Notes: generated from the sequence alone by a model not told the origin. Counted from the stretch's first letter, positions 17,309 to 26,310 are shown. The stretch: DNA of 64,000 nucleotides from DASRHT01 sp035293765 (GCA_035293765.1 DATGMF010000060.1:1-64000); one strand, 5' to 3'. A program made the numbers and translations.

Positions 17309-18457
17309 ATGATAGCTGAGATGTTGGTAGTTGGGGGAATCGTTAGTGTGCTGATTGCCATTGTCTTGATGACACAATTGGTCACGCTAAAAATGCAGCA
17401 GCAGAGCCTGGATAATATTCATGCGCAGCAGTATGCCTGGGAACGAGCGCAGGAAGTACGCCAGCAACGGGGACAGGCGATACTGGAAAGCTACACCCGT
17501 GAGGCAGAAAAGAGGCTGATCGCTCAGGTGCAACAGATATATATGCAGTGGCAGGTGTGGGCGATGGAAGACGCTGCTCGTGTGCAGGATTTGGCGCAAC
17601 AATACAAGTCTGCGATAGAAAAAGCTCGCATGGCCTATGAGTTGGAGCGCATCCCCCACATTGAGGAAGCTCCACTGCCAGGGCAACAACAAAGTAATGG
17701 GATGGCCTGGCGCCCGATCAACTTGCCAGGAGCTGATCTCTCTAAATATGATCTATCTTATCGATACCTGAGACAGGCGAACCTGCGTAATGCCCGGCTC
17801 GCTAATACTAACCTGTACATGGCCGATCTCGCAGGAGCATGCCTTGCCGGAGCCGACCTCACCGGAGCTGATCTCTCTGCCGCCAATCTGGCAGGGGCCG
17901 ATCTGCGCGGGGCCAACTTGACCGGAGCCAACTTCCTTGTTGCCGATATGCAACAAACGCTGCTCGCCGACGCTTATCTGCTGGCCGCGCGCAATCTCAC
18001 TGTTGACCAGGTGTGCGGCGCGATCATCGATGAGCATACACAACTGGACCCGGAGGTTGATATTACCAGGCCGCGCATGCCTAGCATCGGTAAGGCAAGC
18101 GCCGATGAGCCTCATGAAACGGCGACCGTCTCTATACAAGAGCAGGCAGCGTTGCAGGAAAACTGGCAGCCAGCGAATATCGAGACGCCGCTGCCCCCGC
18201 AACCGCCTATCGAGACGCCGCTGCCCACGGAGCCCAGCACTCCGTTGCCGGGCATGGTTACGGAAATCTCACCCGCCTGCCAACCAGCGCCAGAAACGGC
18301 CTCAGTGGCTGCATTCCCATCTGGCACAGATAACTATCGGTCTGAGCAGAGGGAAGTTGGGTCGTCAGCACAACCACCAGGGCAGGCGCATATCAGAGCA
18401 AACAAGGGCTTTTCCAGGGGGAAATACCGCGACAAAAAACGAGCAAAGGCCAGTTGA
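17309..18457 (+). CDS. Membrane-anchored pentapeptide-repeat protein
   Basis: A 382-residue protein. Residues 5-27 form a membrane helix, about 28-120 are Gln/Arg-rich helix with coiled-coil character, and about 138-225 carry around 15 pentapeptide repeats of the A(D/N)LXX type ('GADLTGADLSAANLAGADL'), which fold as a right-handed quadrilateral beta-helix. The C-terminal 130 residues are Pro-rich and of low complexity, with a 10-residue unit 'IETPLPPQPP' repeated; the matching DNA is a 19-bp direct repeat at 18178-18196 and 18208-18226. Pentapeptide proteins include DNA mimics such as Qnr, but the membrane anchor argues against that here. A TAGGAG site lies upstream. Confidence 0.85.
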   Translation: MIAEMLVVGGIVSVLIAIVLMTQLVTLKMQQQSLDNIHAQQYAWERAQEVRQQRGQAILESYTREAEKRLIAQVQQIYMQWQVWAMEDAARVQDLAQQYKSAIEKARMAYELERIPHIEEAPLPGQQQSNGMAWRPINLPGADLSKYDLSYRYLRQANLRNARLANTNLYMADLAGACLAGADLTGADLSAANLAGADLRGANLTGANFLVADMQQTLLADAYLLAARNLTVDQVCGAIIDEHTQLDPEVDITRPRMPSIGKASADEPHETATVSIQEQAALQENWQPANIETPLPPQPPIETPLPTEPSTPLPGMVTEISPACQPAPETASVAAFPSGTDNYRSEQREVGSSAQPPGQAHIRANKGFSRGKYRDKKRAKAS

Positions 18458-18717
18458 CAGCAAAAAAATTGCTGTCAGCCGCCGGTCTTAACTTCCGCGG
18501 AATGCCACAGCCGTTGAAATACCTGGAAAGCAGAGGTGACATTCGCGTTTTTCTATTTAAGCCATTGAAATACACTCTGAACACGGAGCAGGCTACGATA
18601 AGGATGGCTTTTTCAGGGCTAAACTCCGTCATAAAACGCTAGATTTTCAATTACTAATTTTGCTATACTACAGAACCATAATGCAAAGAAAATTTTATGA
18701 CCCAGAGGATAGAAAGC

Positions 18718-19485
18718 ATGACAAGTGAGCAACAACCACCACTGACGGGCAAAGTTGCCCTGGTCACCGGAAGCGGGCAGGGCATTGGTCGCTCAGCAGC
18801 TCAGCGCCTGGCCCGGGCAGGGGCCGATGTTATTATCAATTACCGCAGCAACGCGAACGCCGCCGCCGAAGCAAAAGCATCCATCGAGGCATTGGGCAGG
18901 CGCTGCATCGCCATCCAGGCCGATGTAAGTCAGGAGGAAGAGGTTGCACGGCTCTTTTCAGAAGCAACACAGGCACTTGGCCCCATCACGATTCTTGTCA
19001 ATAACGCAGGCACCACCCGCGATAAATTGATCCTTCAAATGTCGCTGAGCGATTTTGAACATGTGATAGATAGCAACCTGCGCTCCGCGTTCCTTTGCAC
19101 AAAAGCGGCCCTGCGTAGCATGATGAAAGCGCGCTGGGGCAGGATTGTCAATGTGACATCGGTCGCCGGTCTGCTCGGGCCTGCAGGACAGGCCAACTAC
19201 GGCGCATCTAAAGCCGCTATTATCGCTCTTACTCTGAGCACAGCGCGCGAAATGGCTAGCCGCAACATCACAGCTAATGCGGTCGCGCCAGGGTTTATAC
19301 CAACCGAACTTACTTCAGTCTTAAATGAGCAGCAGCGCCAGTTTATGCTCGAATCCACCCCGTTGGGGCGCTTCGGCAGCACCGAGGAGGTGGCGGCAGC
19401 GATTGGTTTCCTCTGCTCTCCAGAGGCAGGATATATCACCGGGCAGGTCCTCTGCGTTGATGGTGGTATGGCGATGCATGTCTAA
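18718..19485 (+). CDS. fabG: 3-oxoacyl-ACP reductase FabG-like SDR
   Basis: A 255-residue SDR of the FabG length and layout: cofactor loop 'TGSGQGIGRSAA', 'NNAGTTRDKLI' (the TRD that marks FabG), catalytic Ser in 'VTSVAGLLG', Tyr and Lys in 'YGASKA', and C-terminal 'GRFGSTEEVAAAIGFL' with 'ITGQVLCVDGGMAM'. It would reduce 3-oxoacyl-ACP or a related 3-oxoacyl thioester with NADPH. ATG 18718 is preferred over 18697 because of an upstream GAGG. It is not in a fatty-acid cluster, so it may serve a secondary pathway. Confidence 0.88.
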   Translation: MTSEQQPPLTGKVALVTGSGQGIGRSAAQRLARAGADVIINYRSNANAAAEAKASIEALGRRCIAIQADVSQEEEVARLFSEATQALGPITILVNNAGTTRDKLILQMSLSDFEHVIDSNLRSAFLCTKAALRSMMKARWGRIVNVTSVAGLLGPAGQANYGASKAAIIALTLSTAREMASRNITANAVAPGFIPTELTSVLNEQQRQFMLESTPLGRFGSTEEVAAAIGFLCSPEAGYITGQVLCVDGGMAMHV

Positions 19486-19568
19486 ACCATTACAAAATCC
19501 GTGAAACAAGTTAGCGGTGGACCCTCTCTAACTCTTTAGCATACTTGCAGTTAAGGAGGAGATTATCT

Positions 19569-20429
19569 ATGGGTCTCATCGAAACAGAAGAAACCAATCT
19601 TTATACATTTGAACCATTCGCTGCTCACGCATTTTATACTGAGGTCAATCGCTCCCTTGTCAGGCAGGCACTGGCTCACCTGCCTGGCAGCAATTCTCTG
19701 ACAATTGTGGATATGGCATGTGGCACGGGAGCTATCACGCGATTAATCGCAGAGGAAATGGCCTCGCAGGGACGCCTGCATCATACGCACCTCATCGGAG
19801 TCGATCCTTCCGCAGAAGCGTTACGACGCGCCCAGACCGGGATGGCCGAATTGGGATTACAGGTACGCGCCGACTTTATTCAAGGGGAAGCCAGCGACCT
19901 CCCCAATATTCTCCAGAATGCTGATGCCGCATTTTTCTGTAATGCAATTCACCTCATCCCGGATAAATTCACCGCCTTGCAACAAATGGCAAGCCTGCTC
20001 GCCCCCGGCAGGATTTTCGCCTGTAACACCGCCTTCTTCGAAGGGACATACGTGCCGGGAACCGAGCGCTTCTATCGGCTGTGGACGCGCCGCGCCGTCG
20101 GCTGGCTGAGAAAAGAGCATCCAGAGGTCCAGCTCTCACGCGAGGCGAAAGCGACGGCAATGCAATGGCTTACGACAGAAGGCTATATCGAGCTGCTGAA
20201 GAAAAGCGGCTTCGGCAAAGTTGAGGCAGAGAAAACGACGGCGCAGATCTCCCTTGATGCCTGGCGAGATATCGGCCAGTACTGGCTTTTTATTGAAGGG
20301 GCGCTACCCGGCGTACCACTGTCCCTCGGCGCAGCCGCGCTCAAGTCGGCGGTCTATCAGGCCGGAGAAGAACTGATGCTCACCCAGGTACCGCGCATCT
20401 GGCTACAGCTTGTAGCGACCAGAAGCTAA
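19569..20429 (+). CDS. SAM-dependent class I methyltransferase
   Basis: A 286-residue protein. Motif I is 'IVDMACGTGAITRL', the acidic end of strand 2 is 'LIGVDPSAEALRRAQ', and a later 'DAAFFCNAIHLIPD' corresponds to motif IV. The C-terminal half ('FEGTYVPGTERFYRLWTRRAV') is not diagnostic and the substrate cannot be named. ATG 19569 follows a strong AAGGAGGAG. It lies 83 bases after fabG on the same strand and may be co-transcribed. Confidence 0.85.
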   Translation: MGLIETEETNLYTFEPFAAHAFYTEVNRSLVRQALAHLPGSNSLTIVDMACGTGAITRLIAEEMASQGRLHHTHLIGVDPSAEALRRAQTGMAELGLQVRADFIQGEASDLPNILQNADAAFFCNAIHLIPDKFTALQQMASLLAPGRIFACNTAFFEGTYVPGTERFYRLWTRRAVGWLRKEHPEVQLSREAKATAMQWLTTEGYIELLKKSGFGKVEAEKTTAQISLDAWRDIGQYWLFIEGALPGVPLSLGAAALKSAVYQAGEELMLTQVPRIWLQLVATRS

Positions 20430-20555
20430 CAACTGGATACCACGATGATATGCTACAATAAGCATGCAAGGCACTATTTCACCTTGCTTACGGCTCTCTC
20501 CAGGATGGATACTGTACGTATTTCACATCCAAATTAGCAGAACAGGAGAACATGC

Positions 20556-21371
20556 ATGCAGTGGGAGGTTGCAACGACTGCCTTTCTAGCCTCCGCAGTT
20601 GAGTTTGTCGAAGCTTTTACTATCGTTCTGGTCGTTGGCGTCACTATTAACTGGCGCAGTTCGCTGATGGGCGCATTTGCTGCTGCCGCAACCCTTGCAC
20701 TTATTATTGCAACTCTCGGAGTGGCACTTGTTCAATTTGTCCCCATTGATATTCTTCGCCTGACCGTCGGCGTGCTCCTGATACTTTTTGGCTTGAAATG
20801 GCTGAAAAAGGCAATTTTACGCTATAGCGGTTTTAAAGCCTTACACGATGAAGAGGCGATTTTTGAAGAGACAATGGCGGAGTTACGCGCACGCGGCGAG
20901 TCAGTCTCTCCTCAGATACATCCCTTTGGGGTGGCTCTCTCCTATAAAGCTGTCCTGCTGGAAGGTCTGGAGGTGGCCTTCATCGTAATCACATTCGGCA
21001 GTAGCGCCGCTAACAACGTCTGCACCCAGGCTTGTGGCATCAACTCTGCAGCCATAGGAGCTGCGGTCGCTGGTTTCCTGGTGATCCTTGCCGGCGCGCT
21101 GGTGCGTGCACCCCTTACCCAGGTGCCGGAAAATACGCTGAAGTTTGTTGTCGGCATTATGTTAACAACTTTTGGCACCTTCTGGGCCGGTGAAGGATTG
21201 GGGGTCACATGGCCTTTCTCTGATGCCTCATTGATCGGACTGGCAGCCCTCTACCTGCTCGCTTCCTTCGCACTGATCACCTGGCTCAAGCAGCGCAAGC
21301 AACAGCGCCTGGCATACGCACAGGCCAGCAGCCATGCAGCCGTAGCAGGGCAACAGGAGGTAAAGCCGTGA
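20556..21371 (+). CDS. Multi-pass membrane protein, GDT1/COG4280-like putative cation transporter
   Basis: A 271-residue protein with about seven membrane helices. Two helices carry matching acidic motifs, 'SAVEFVEAFTIVLVVG' near the N-terminus and 'LLEGLEVAFIVITFG' in the middle. This internal pseudo-repeat with paired Glu residues resembles the GDT1/UPF0016 (Mn/Ca exchanger) fold and the uncharacterised COG4280 proteins. A cytoplasmic loop of about 35 residues separates the halves. Transport activity is inferred. Its end overlaps the next small gene by four bases (GTGA), so the two are translationally coupled. Confidence 0.75.
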   Translation: MQWEVATTAFLASAVEFVEAFTIVLVVGVTINWRSSLMGAFAAAATLALIIATLGVALVQFVPIDILRLTVGVLLILFGLKWLKKAILRYSGFKALHDEEAIFEETMAELRARGESVSPQIHPFGVALSYKAVLLEGLEVAFIVITFGSSAANNVCTQACGINSAAIGAAVAGFLVILAGALVRAPLTQVPENTLKFVVGIMLTTFGTFWAGEGLGVTWPFSDASLIGLAALYLLASFALITWLKQRKQQRLAYAQASSHAAVAGQQEVKP

Positions 21372-21574
21372 ATGTAATCAAGGCCATTTATGACTTCCTG
21401 GTCGGCGATATGATTATCCTGGTCGGCGTTATCATTACCGTTATCATTCTGGCACTCATTAATAGTGTGCAAATCCTGGCCTCGCTACGGGTGGCCTCCG
21501 GCGTCCTTCTCATTATTGCTGTACTTGGCACATTAATTGCTACGCTGAATCGAGAAACAAAGGCCAGAAAGTAG
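21368..21574 (+). CDS. Small two-helix membrane protein coupled to the putative transporter
   Basis: A 68-residue protein with two hydrophobic helices ('MIILVGVIITVIILALI' and 'VASGVLLIIAVLGTLIATL') and a short basic tail. It starts with GTG in a GTGA overlap with the upstream gene, preceded by AGGAGG. The size and coupling fit an accessory subunit of the transporter. No family is recognised. Confidence 0.75.
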   Translation: MNVIKAIYDFLVGDMIILVGVIITVIILALINSVQILASLRVASGVLLIIAVLGTLIATLNRETKARK

Positions 21575-21580
21575 CCCTGA

Positions 21581-21630
21581 GGAACGAAAGCTGTAGATTT
21601 TTCATAAGTAATTTCTATAGTTTTCGTTCC
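21581..21630 (+). terminator. 16-bp hairpin, terminator candidate
   Basis: 21581-21596 (GGAACGAAAGCTGTAG) pairs with 21615-21630 with two mismatched positions that form G-U pairs in RNA. It follows the small membrane gene closely. Confidence 0.55.
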
Positions 21631-21733
21631 GCACCTCCTGATTCTTGCTCGAAATGGTTGACTTTGCTCCTAAAAGCTGATATGATGAAGCTTACGGGGC
21701 ATTTTATGGCTATTTTAGCGGTGGGTGAAAGAC

Positions 21734-22762
21734 ATGCAAGAAGCACGTACTTGGCGCGAGTTGCTGGGGATGATTATTAGCGATAGCAAAGAAAAGCAAC
21801 GTATCCTCGACGAGTTAAGTATAACGCCTATTACCCTGGCTCGTTGGGTCAATGGACAGTCGGACCCGCGGCCAGCTAACCTGCGGCATTTGTTGAACGT
21901 TATTCCACAACATCGCGAACAAATGCTGGATCTGTTGAAAGAAGAAAAAGAATTTGGCGAGTTTGCTCATCCTACCCAGGAAGACACATCTAAAGATATT
22001 CCAGCCGAATTTTACGCCAGGGTCTTTGTGGCACGCGCATCAACAACAGAGCATTTACGCTTCTGGTCCATTTGTCACCTTATTTTACAACAGGCCATCG
22101 GACAATTAGACCCGGAGCGTTCTGGTATGGCTATCTGGGTGGTACGCTGCATGCCGCCATCAGGACCATATCACAAGGTACGAAGCCTGCGCGAAAGCGT
22201 CGGATTGGGAACGCCACCCTGGCCCGGCAACCTGGAACAGACGGCGATGTTCTTGGGAGCGGAGTCGCTGGCAGGCAATGTCGTTACGCTATGCCGCCCG
22301 GGCATTATCCAGAACATTGATGAGGAACAGAGCCTGATGCCGGTACATCGCGTTGGCCCGGAGAAAAGCGCAGCTATCTATCCTATTCTTTACGCCGGGC
22401 GTATCGCGGGCGTGTTCCTTGTTTCCAGCGCGCAGTATCACCACTTTCTTTCGCAGGCCCGCACGACGCTTGTGCAGCACTACGCGGACCTGATCGCCCT
22501 GGCATTCGAGCCGGAAGACTTCTACGAGCCGGAGCAGATTGCGCTCAACGTTATGCCGTTCCACTCTGAGCAGAAGAAATATTTTGCGCAATTCCGCCAA
22601 CTCGTTGCCGAGACGATGTTAGAGGCAGCCAAAAGAAATCAGCCAGTGAACAATATTACGGCAGACCAGATAGTGTGGCAAAAACTAGAAGAGGATTTAC
22701 TGAAAATTCCTACGCTCAAAAAGGACCTGCTAGAAAACGAGAACAACCATCAATACTCCTGA
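21734..22762 (+). CDS. HTH and GAF-domain transcriptional regulator
   Basis: About 342 residues. The N-terminal 70 residues are a helix-turn-helix of XRE style ('LDELSITPITLARWVNGQSDPR'). Residues from about 95 to 255 look like a GAF sensor domain ('FWSICHLILQQAIGQLDPERSGMAIWVVRCMP', later 'AAIYPILYAGRIAGVFLVSS'). The remainder is helical. Such HTH-GAF regulators are abundant in Ktedonobacteria; the ligand is unknown. The start could be GTG 21725 or ATG 21734; a weak GGGTG six bases before ATG 21734 favours the latter. Its C-terminus overlaps the open frame of the following gene. Confidence 0.75.
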   Translation: MQEARTWRELLGMIISDSKEKQRILDELSITPITLARWVNGQSDPRPANLRHLLNVIPQHREQMLDLLKEEKEFGEFAHPTQEDTSKDIPAEFYARVFVARASTTEHLRFWSICHLILQQAIGQLDPERSGMAIWVVRCMPPSGPYHKVRSLRESVGLGTPPWPGNLEQTAMFLGAESLAGNVVTLCRPGIIQNIDEEQSLMPVHRVGPEKSAAIYPILYAGRIAGVFLVSSAQYHHFLSQARTTLVQHYADLIALAFEPEDFYEPEQIALNVMPFHSEQKKYFAQFRQLVAETMLEAAKRNQPVNNITADQIVWQKLEEDLLKIPTLKKDLLENENNHQYS

Positions 22763-22859
22763 ACTAATCTTTGACGACTTTACTCGCCCGCTCGGCCAGC
22801 GTTGGACGCAAACCTGCATCGGCTCAGGCTCACTCTCCATTGCTGACTCGGCCCTGCGG

Positions 22860-23570
22860 ATGACCCTTCCATCGGCCACGCAGGGAGAGTATAGCGACGC
22901 CCAGATCGATGATTATGGCACACTGGCCCGCGCCAAATTTCCCTGGCGGTCTCCCCTACGCATGGAGGTACGCGCACGCTCTTCGCTCCCCGCGGCCACC
23001 AGCGCCGATATCGCTGAGAGCAGCAACATTTTACGCGGGACGGCAGGCTTCGGCTTCTGGAACTACCCTTTTTCCCCACGCGGCGACATCCTGATGCTGC
23101 CAGAAGCTATCTGGTTCTTCTACGCCTCCCCACCATCCAACATGGCCCTGGTCCCCGGCGTTCCCGGTTGGGGATGGAAGGCTCAGGTGGTTCACAGCAT
23201 GCGAGCAGGCGCATTGCTTGCCACCGTTCCCACAGCAGTAACCACCGGGTGGGCCTTGTTGACCGGCGATACGCGCTCGGCTGCCCGCTGGATACAGCGC
23301 CTCAGTGGCGCCCACGAGGCGCTGCTCACGGTCGATATGACGGCATGGCACGACTATATACTGGAGTGGCGACCACACGCAGCTACCTTTCAGGTTAACG
23401 GAGCAACTGTGCTCCGCGTCCCCAACCCTCCTACGCGACCGCTGGGCTTTGTGGCCTGGCTCGATAACCAGTTTGCCATTGCCTCACCGCGCGGCGTCCT
23501 CCGCTTCGGGACGGTAGCAAGCGGGCCACAGTGGTTCGAACTGGAGAGCGTACGCATAGAACCGCTCTAG
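22860..23570 (+). CDS. Concanavalin-like beta-sandwich protein, function unknown
   Basis: 236 residues from the first ATG, rich in Trp and beta strand ('GTAGFGFWNYPFSPRG', 'WHDYILEWRPHAATFQVNGA', 'PLGFVAWLDNQFAI'). This pattern fits a jelly-roll lectin/glucanase-like fold, as in GH16-related proteins, but I see no catalytic Glu motif. The reading frame stays open upstream to 22734, and the stretch from 22749 ('INTPELIFDDFTRPLGQRWT') looks like a genuine N-terminal strand of this fold, yet has no standard start codon. The true start may therefore lie upstream of 22860. Its stop shares CTAG with the convergent methyltransferase stop. Confidence 0.65.
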   Translation: MTLPSATQGEYSDAQIDDYGTLARAKFPWRSPLRMEVRARSSLPAATSADIAESSNILRGTAGFGFWNYPFSPRGDILMLPEAIWFFYASPPSNMALVPGVPGWGWKAQVVHSMRAGALLATVPTAVTTGWALLTGDTRSAARWIQRLSGAHEALLTVDMTAWHDYILEWRPHAATFQVNGATVLRVPNPPTRPLGFVAWLDNQFAIASPRGVLRFGTVASGPQWFELESVRIEPL

Positions 23571-24355
23571 CCCATCGGCAGCCCCCATATAACAGTGCCG
23601 ATGACCTGCAAACGCATAACGCCATTCTGATGAGACTTGAGCAAGATCTTTCTCGTCTCCTGATCAAAGGCTGCCGCCTGGTCAGGTATCATGCGGTCCC
23701 TGGAGAAGCCGTTGCGCGAATGAAACGATTCGATATAATCGTCGATAGACTGCACAAAAGGAACGGGAGCGGTCATCTTTACGCCAACCTTTTGAAACAG
23801 GCCACGCCGCTCCAGTTCTTCAATCAAATCATAAGGTTCAAAATCTTTATTGGTCGAGTATTGCGGAATGATATCGCGTAGCACATCGTACCAGGGTTCC
23901 GGCAGCGTATTATCATGCGATACAATCGCCAGATATCCTCCCGGTACCAGCGATTCCTTGAAACGCGGTAACACGACGTGCCAGTCCATCCAGTGCAGGC
24001 TCTCTCCGGCTGTCACCAGCGCATAAGGCGGGTCGAGTGCAACGTCTTCGACAGCCCCATAAAGCCAGCGCAAATGCAGATGATCGCCATTGGGGAGCCG
24101 CTTGCCTGTCTCGATCATATGCTGAGAGAAGTCTACGGCGTCAAGCTGCTCGACATACTCCACAAAATGGCGCGCAAGATAGCCGGTGCCGCAGCCAACA
24201 TCCAGCACACGTCGCGGCTCTGCGCTGATCAGTCCGGCCAGCACATCGAAGACTTCAGCAGGATACGGCGGGCGATACTGATATGCCTCGACGATGCTGC
24301 GATCCTTGAACTGCGCTCCGTATTCGGATGCAAGATGTTTTGGTTTTTCAAGCAT
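23567..24355 (-). CDS. SAM-dependent class I methyltransferase
   Basis: A 262-residue enzyme with motif I 'VLDVGCGTGYLARHF', strand 2 'LDAVDFSQHMIE' and 'ALVTAGESLHWMDW' in the motif IV region, the arrangement of the methyltransferase_11/25 group. The substrate is unknown. The stop codon overlaps the stop of the convergent beta-sandwich gene by four bases. Only five bases separate its end from... the FKBP gene region on the right lies upstream in the same direction: FKBP ends at 24361, so the two probably form one operon. Confidence 0.85.
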   Translation of the reverse strand: MLEKPKHLASEYGAQFKDRSIVEAYQYRPPYPAEVFDVLAGLISAEPRRVLDVGCGTGYLARHFVEYVEQLDAVDFSQHMIETGKRLPNGDHLHLRWLYGAVEDVALDPPYALVTAGESLHWMDWHVVLPRFKESLVPGGYLAIVSHDNTLPEPWYDVLRDIIPQYSTNKDFEPYDLIEELERRGLFQKVGVKMTAPVPFVQSIDDYIESFHSRNGFSRDRMIPDQAAAFDQETRKILLKSHQNGVMRLQVIGTVIWGLPMG

Positions 24356-24360
24356 CTCTA

Positions 24361-25014
24361 TTACTGAACGCTGACAACCGTTACATCAAAAATGAGCGTC
24401 GCGTTGGCGGGGATTGTGGGAGGTTGTCCCTGAGCTCCGTAGCCTAACGCTGCAGGAATGATCAAGCGACGCGTACCACCGGCCTTCATGCCGACAAGCC
24501 CTTCCTCCCAACCTGCGATAACTTGCTTCTGCCCAATAGTCACTGGCAAAGGTTGCCCACCATGATCGTAAGAGCTGTCAAACTTCTTGCCATTGCTTTG
24601 CAGCCAACCGGTATATTGGACAGAGACATTACTTCCTGTCTGAGCTGCCGGGCCTGTTCCTTGCTTGATATCAATATACTGTAGGCCATCGGGAAGCTTC
24701 ACAGGAGTGGCTGTTACCGGTGGCGGGGTAGCTGGACCAGCCGAAGGCGTGGGGGTGATTAAAGCAAGAGCTGTCGCGGTCGCATGCTGGTTCTGGGTTC
24801 TTGCCTGAGCGGTCGCATAAAGCTGATATTGCCAGATACCGAAACCTATCGCGCCCCCCAGTAACACAATCGTTACAATGCTGATGATTATTCGCTGACG
24901 CCTTTGCCGGCGGGCCTGGCGCACCAAACGCTCCTGCTGGCGCTGCCCCGGACGATTTCGCCTCTGCACAGCATCTTTTTGATCCTTATTCTGACCTTTC
25001 GCAGTCTGTGTCAT
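24361..25014 (-). CDS. FKBP-type peptidyl-prolyl cis-trans isomerase, membrane-anchored
   Basis: A 217-residue protein. Residues 1-40 are very basic (RR and QRR clusters), 41-63 form a membrane helix, a Thr/Pro/Ala-rich linker follows, and residues about 108-217 are an FKBP domain ('GTGPAAQTGSNVSVQYTGWL', 'FDSSYDHGGQPLPVTIG', 'VIAGWEEGLVGMKAGGTRRL', 'PAALGYGAQG', 'LIFDVTVVSV'). The active-site aromatic residues are conserved. It should fold proteins outside the cytoplasmic membrane. ATG 25014 has GAGGAGAAGG upstream; the longer frame to 25152 lacks one. It is divergent from cysE. Confidence 0.9.
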   Translation of the reverse strand: MTQTAKGQNKDQKDAVQRRNRPGQRQQERLVRQARRQRRQRIIISIVTIVLLGGAIGFGIWQYQLYATAQARTQNQHATATALALITPTPSAGPATPPPVTATPVKLPDGLQYIDIKQGTGPAAQTGSNVSVQYTGWLQSNGKKFDSSYDHGGQPLPVTIGQKQVIAGWEEGLVGMKAGGTRRLIIPAALGYGAQGQPPTIPANATLIFDVTVVSVQ

Positions 25015-25145
25015 TGAAGTCCCTTCTCCTCTTGGATTGTTGGCAGAATAATAGCAGGTTGAGCTTACCACTAAACGGCGATTCTGACAAGAGGGATTTT
25101 CGCCCTGCGATCCCATCGACCTGGAAGTTTGCCTGTTATTTTCCC

Positions 25146-25174
25146 TTGACAAGCCGGTACTCCTGTCCTATCCT
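25146..25174 (+). promoter_or_regulatory. Sigma-70-type promoter for cysE
   Basis: TTGACA at 25146-25151 and TATCCT at 25169-25174 are separated by exactly 17 bases and face the cysE gene, placing transcription start near 25181. Confidence 0.65.
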
Positions 25175-25239
25175 AAGTTAGAACAGAACAAATAGCAGCG
25201 ATTTTTTCCGGCTAGCGAGTGAAAAGGATGAAGCTGAGC

Positions 25240-25986
25240 ATGTCACACGGACCACGCAGTATTTCAGAAGAATCCGCCGACAACGAAGAGCAGCAGAATA
25301 TAGAAACCGATCTTTCGCATCTGCCAGAACTCCCTCCTGGCATCGTCATTGCCGCCCCTGGCAAAACGCCACGGCGCAGGACGCGGTGGCCCGACGCCAT
25401 TGACGTGATTTTTGAGAAAGATCCAGCTTGCCGCAATATCTTCGAGGCGCTGGTCTACCAGGGGCTATGGGCGATCTTCTTTCATCGCATCGCCCACGCC
25501 CTTTACAAAGCTCATATCCCCTTCCTGCCACGCCTGATTTCGCAGATTGCTCGCTTTGTCACCAGTGGCATTGAGATTCATCCAGGGGCGCAGATCGGCA
25601 AACGCTTCTTCATTGATCACGGCGCAGGCGTGGTCATCGGCGAAACTGCGGTCATTGGCAATAATGTGATGCTCTATCACCAGGTCACGCTTGGCGCAAC
25701 CGGTTGGTGGCGGCCCAGCCCTGGTCGCAGGCAGAAGCGCCACCCAACTATCGAGGACGACGTGACTATCGGCGTGGGAGCTGCTGTGCTGGGTCCAATC
25801 ACGATTGGTCGGGGCAGCCGCATTGGCGCGATGACGCTGGTGCTTGAATCGGTTCCTCCCAATTCGGTGGTGGCATCCAAACCCGCGGAACTGCTGATGA
25901 AGGGCGGCCAACCACTGGAACAGCACCAGGAGCTGACGCAGGGCTGGAACGGCAAAGATCCCTGGGAGATGGACTACCAGATTTAA
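25240..25986 (+). CDS. cysE: Serine O-acetyltransferase
   Basis: About 248 residues. It transfers acetyl from acetyl-CoA to serine, the first step of cysteine synthesis. The left-handed beta-helix hexapeptide region is clear: 'GIEIHPGAQIGKRFFIDHGAGVVIG', with the catalytic Asp/His pair in 'DHGAG' (about 126-127) and the second His in 'YHQVTLG' (about 147). The C-terminus 'GMT..ESVPPNSVVASKPA' is typical. The N-terminal helical domain is shortened compared with E. coli CysE and preceded by an acidic, disordered stretch of about 45 residues. GTG 25219 and ATG 25228 are alternative starts. No cysK is adjacent. Confidence 0.9.
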   Translation: MSHGPRSISEESADNEEQQNIETDLSHLPELPPGIVIAAPGKTPRRRTRWPDAIDVIFEKDPACRNIFEALVYQGLWAIFFHRIAHALYKAHIPFLPRLISQIARFVTSGIEIHPGAQIGKRFFIDHGAGVVIGETAVIGNNVMLYHQVTLGATGWWRPSPGRRQKRHPTIEDDVTIGVGAAVLGPITIGRGSRIGAMTLVLESVPPNSVVASKPAELLMKGGQPLEQHQELTQGWNGKDPWEMDYQI

Positions 25987-26032
25987 CTCATCTTCCTCTA
26001 GTACATCCAGCAGGTCGAGATAATATCAGCTC

Positions 26033-26117
26033 ACGCCCCCCTTGAGGGGCGTATAAGCATCAGGCCCGAAGATGTCAAGCAGCATTGTACTGAAGAGAGA
26101 AAATCATGGCCTGATGC
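26033..26117. terminator. Hairpins between cysE and the thiamine operon
   Basis: ACGCCCC at 26033-26039 pairs with 26046-26052, and GCATCAGGCC at 26057-26066 pairs with 26108-26117 across a 41-base loop. These could end the cysE transcript. No gene is seen in this stretch. Confidence 0.4.
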
Positions 26118-26156
26118 GTCATCTCCGGCATAATTCTATATATCCACATTTATCAT

Positions 26157-26185
26157 TTGTCATTTATAAAAGTATAGTGTATACT
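26157..26185 (+). promoter_or_regulatory. Promoter of the thiamine operon
   Basis: TTGTCA at 26157-26162 and TATACT at 26180-26185 with a 17-base spacer lie directly before the TPP riboswitch, giving a start near 26192. Confidence 0.65.
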
Positions 26186-26218
26186 AAAAGAAAGACTTCG
26201 TAGTTTGTAGTAGTATCT

Positions 26219-26310
26219 GCTAGGGGAGCTCGGTGCAGCCGGGCTGAGAGCACCACCGCATATGTGGGATACCCTGAACACCTGATCTGGGTAATGCCAG
26301 CGAAGGGAAA
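26219..26310 (+). ncRNA. TPP riboswitch (THI element)
   Basis: The conserved core is plain: 'GGGGAGC' of the first stem, 'GGGCTGAGAG' of the pyrimidine-sensor helix, 'ACCCTGAACACCTGATCTGG' and 'GTAATGCCAGCGAAGGGA' of the pyrophosphate-sensor and closing parts. It lies about 110 bases before tenA and heads an operon of thiamine genes, so TPP should shut the operon off, by translation or transcription control in the segment 26311-26419. Confidence 0.95.

Noticed and set aside
18500..18580. Two similar short motifs (gccgttgaaatac and gccattgaaatac) that look like CRISPR repeat ends
   Set aside because: Only two short copies with no full repeat-spacer pattern and no cas genes nearby.
18454..18642. 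63-codon plus-strand frame after the pentapeptide gene
   Set aside because: It begins in the hairpin at the preceding stop, lacks a ribosome site and has no domain pattern.
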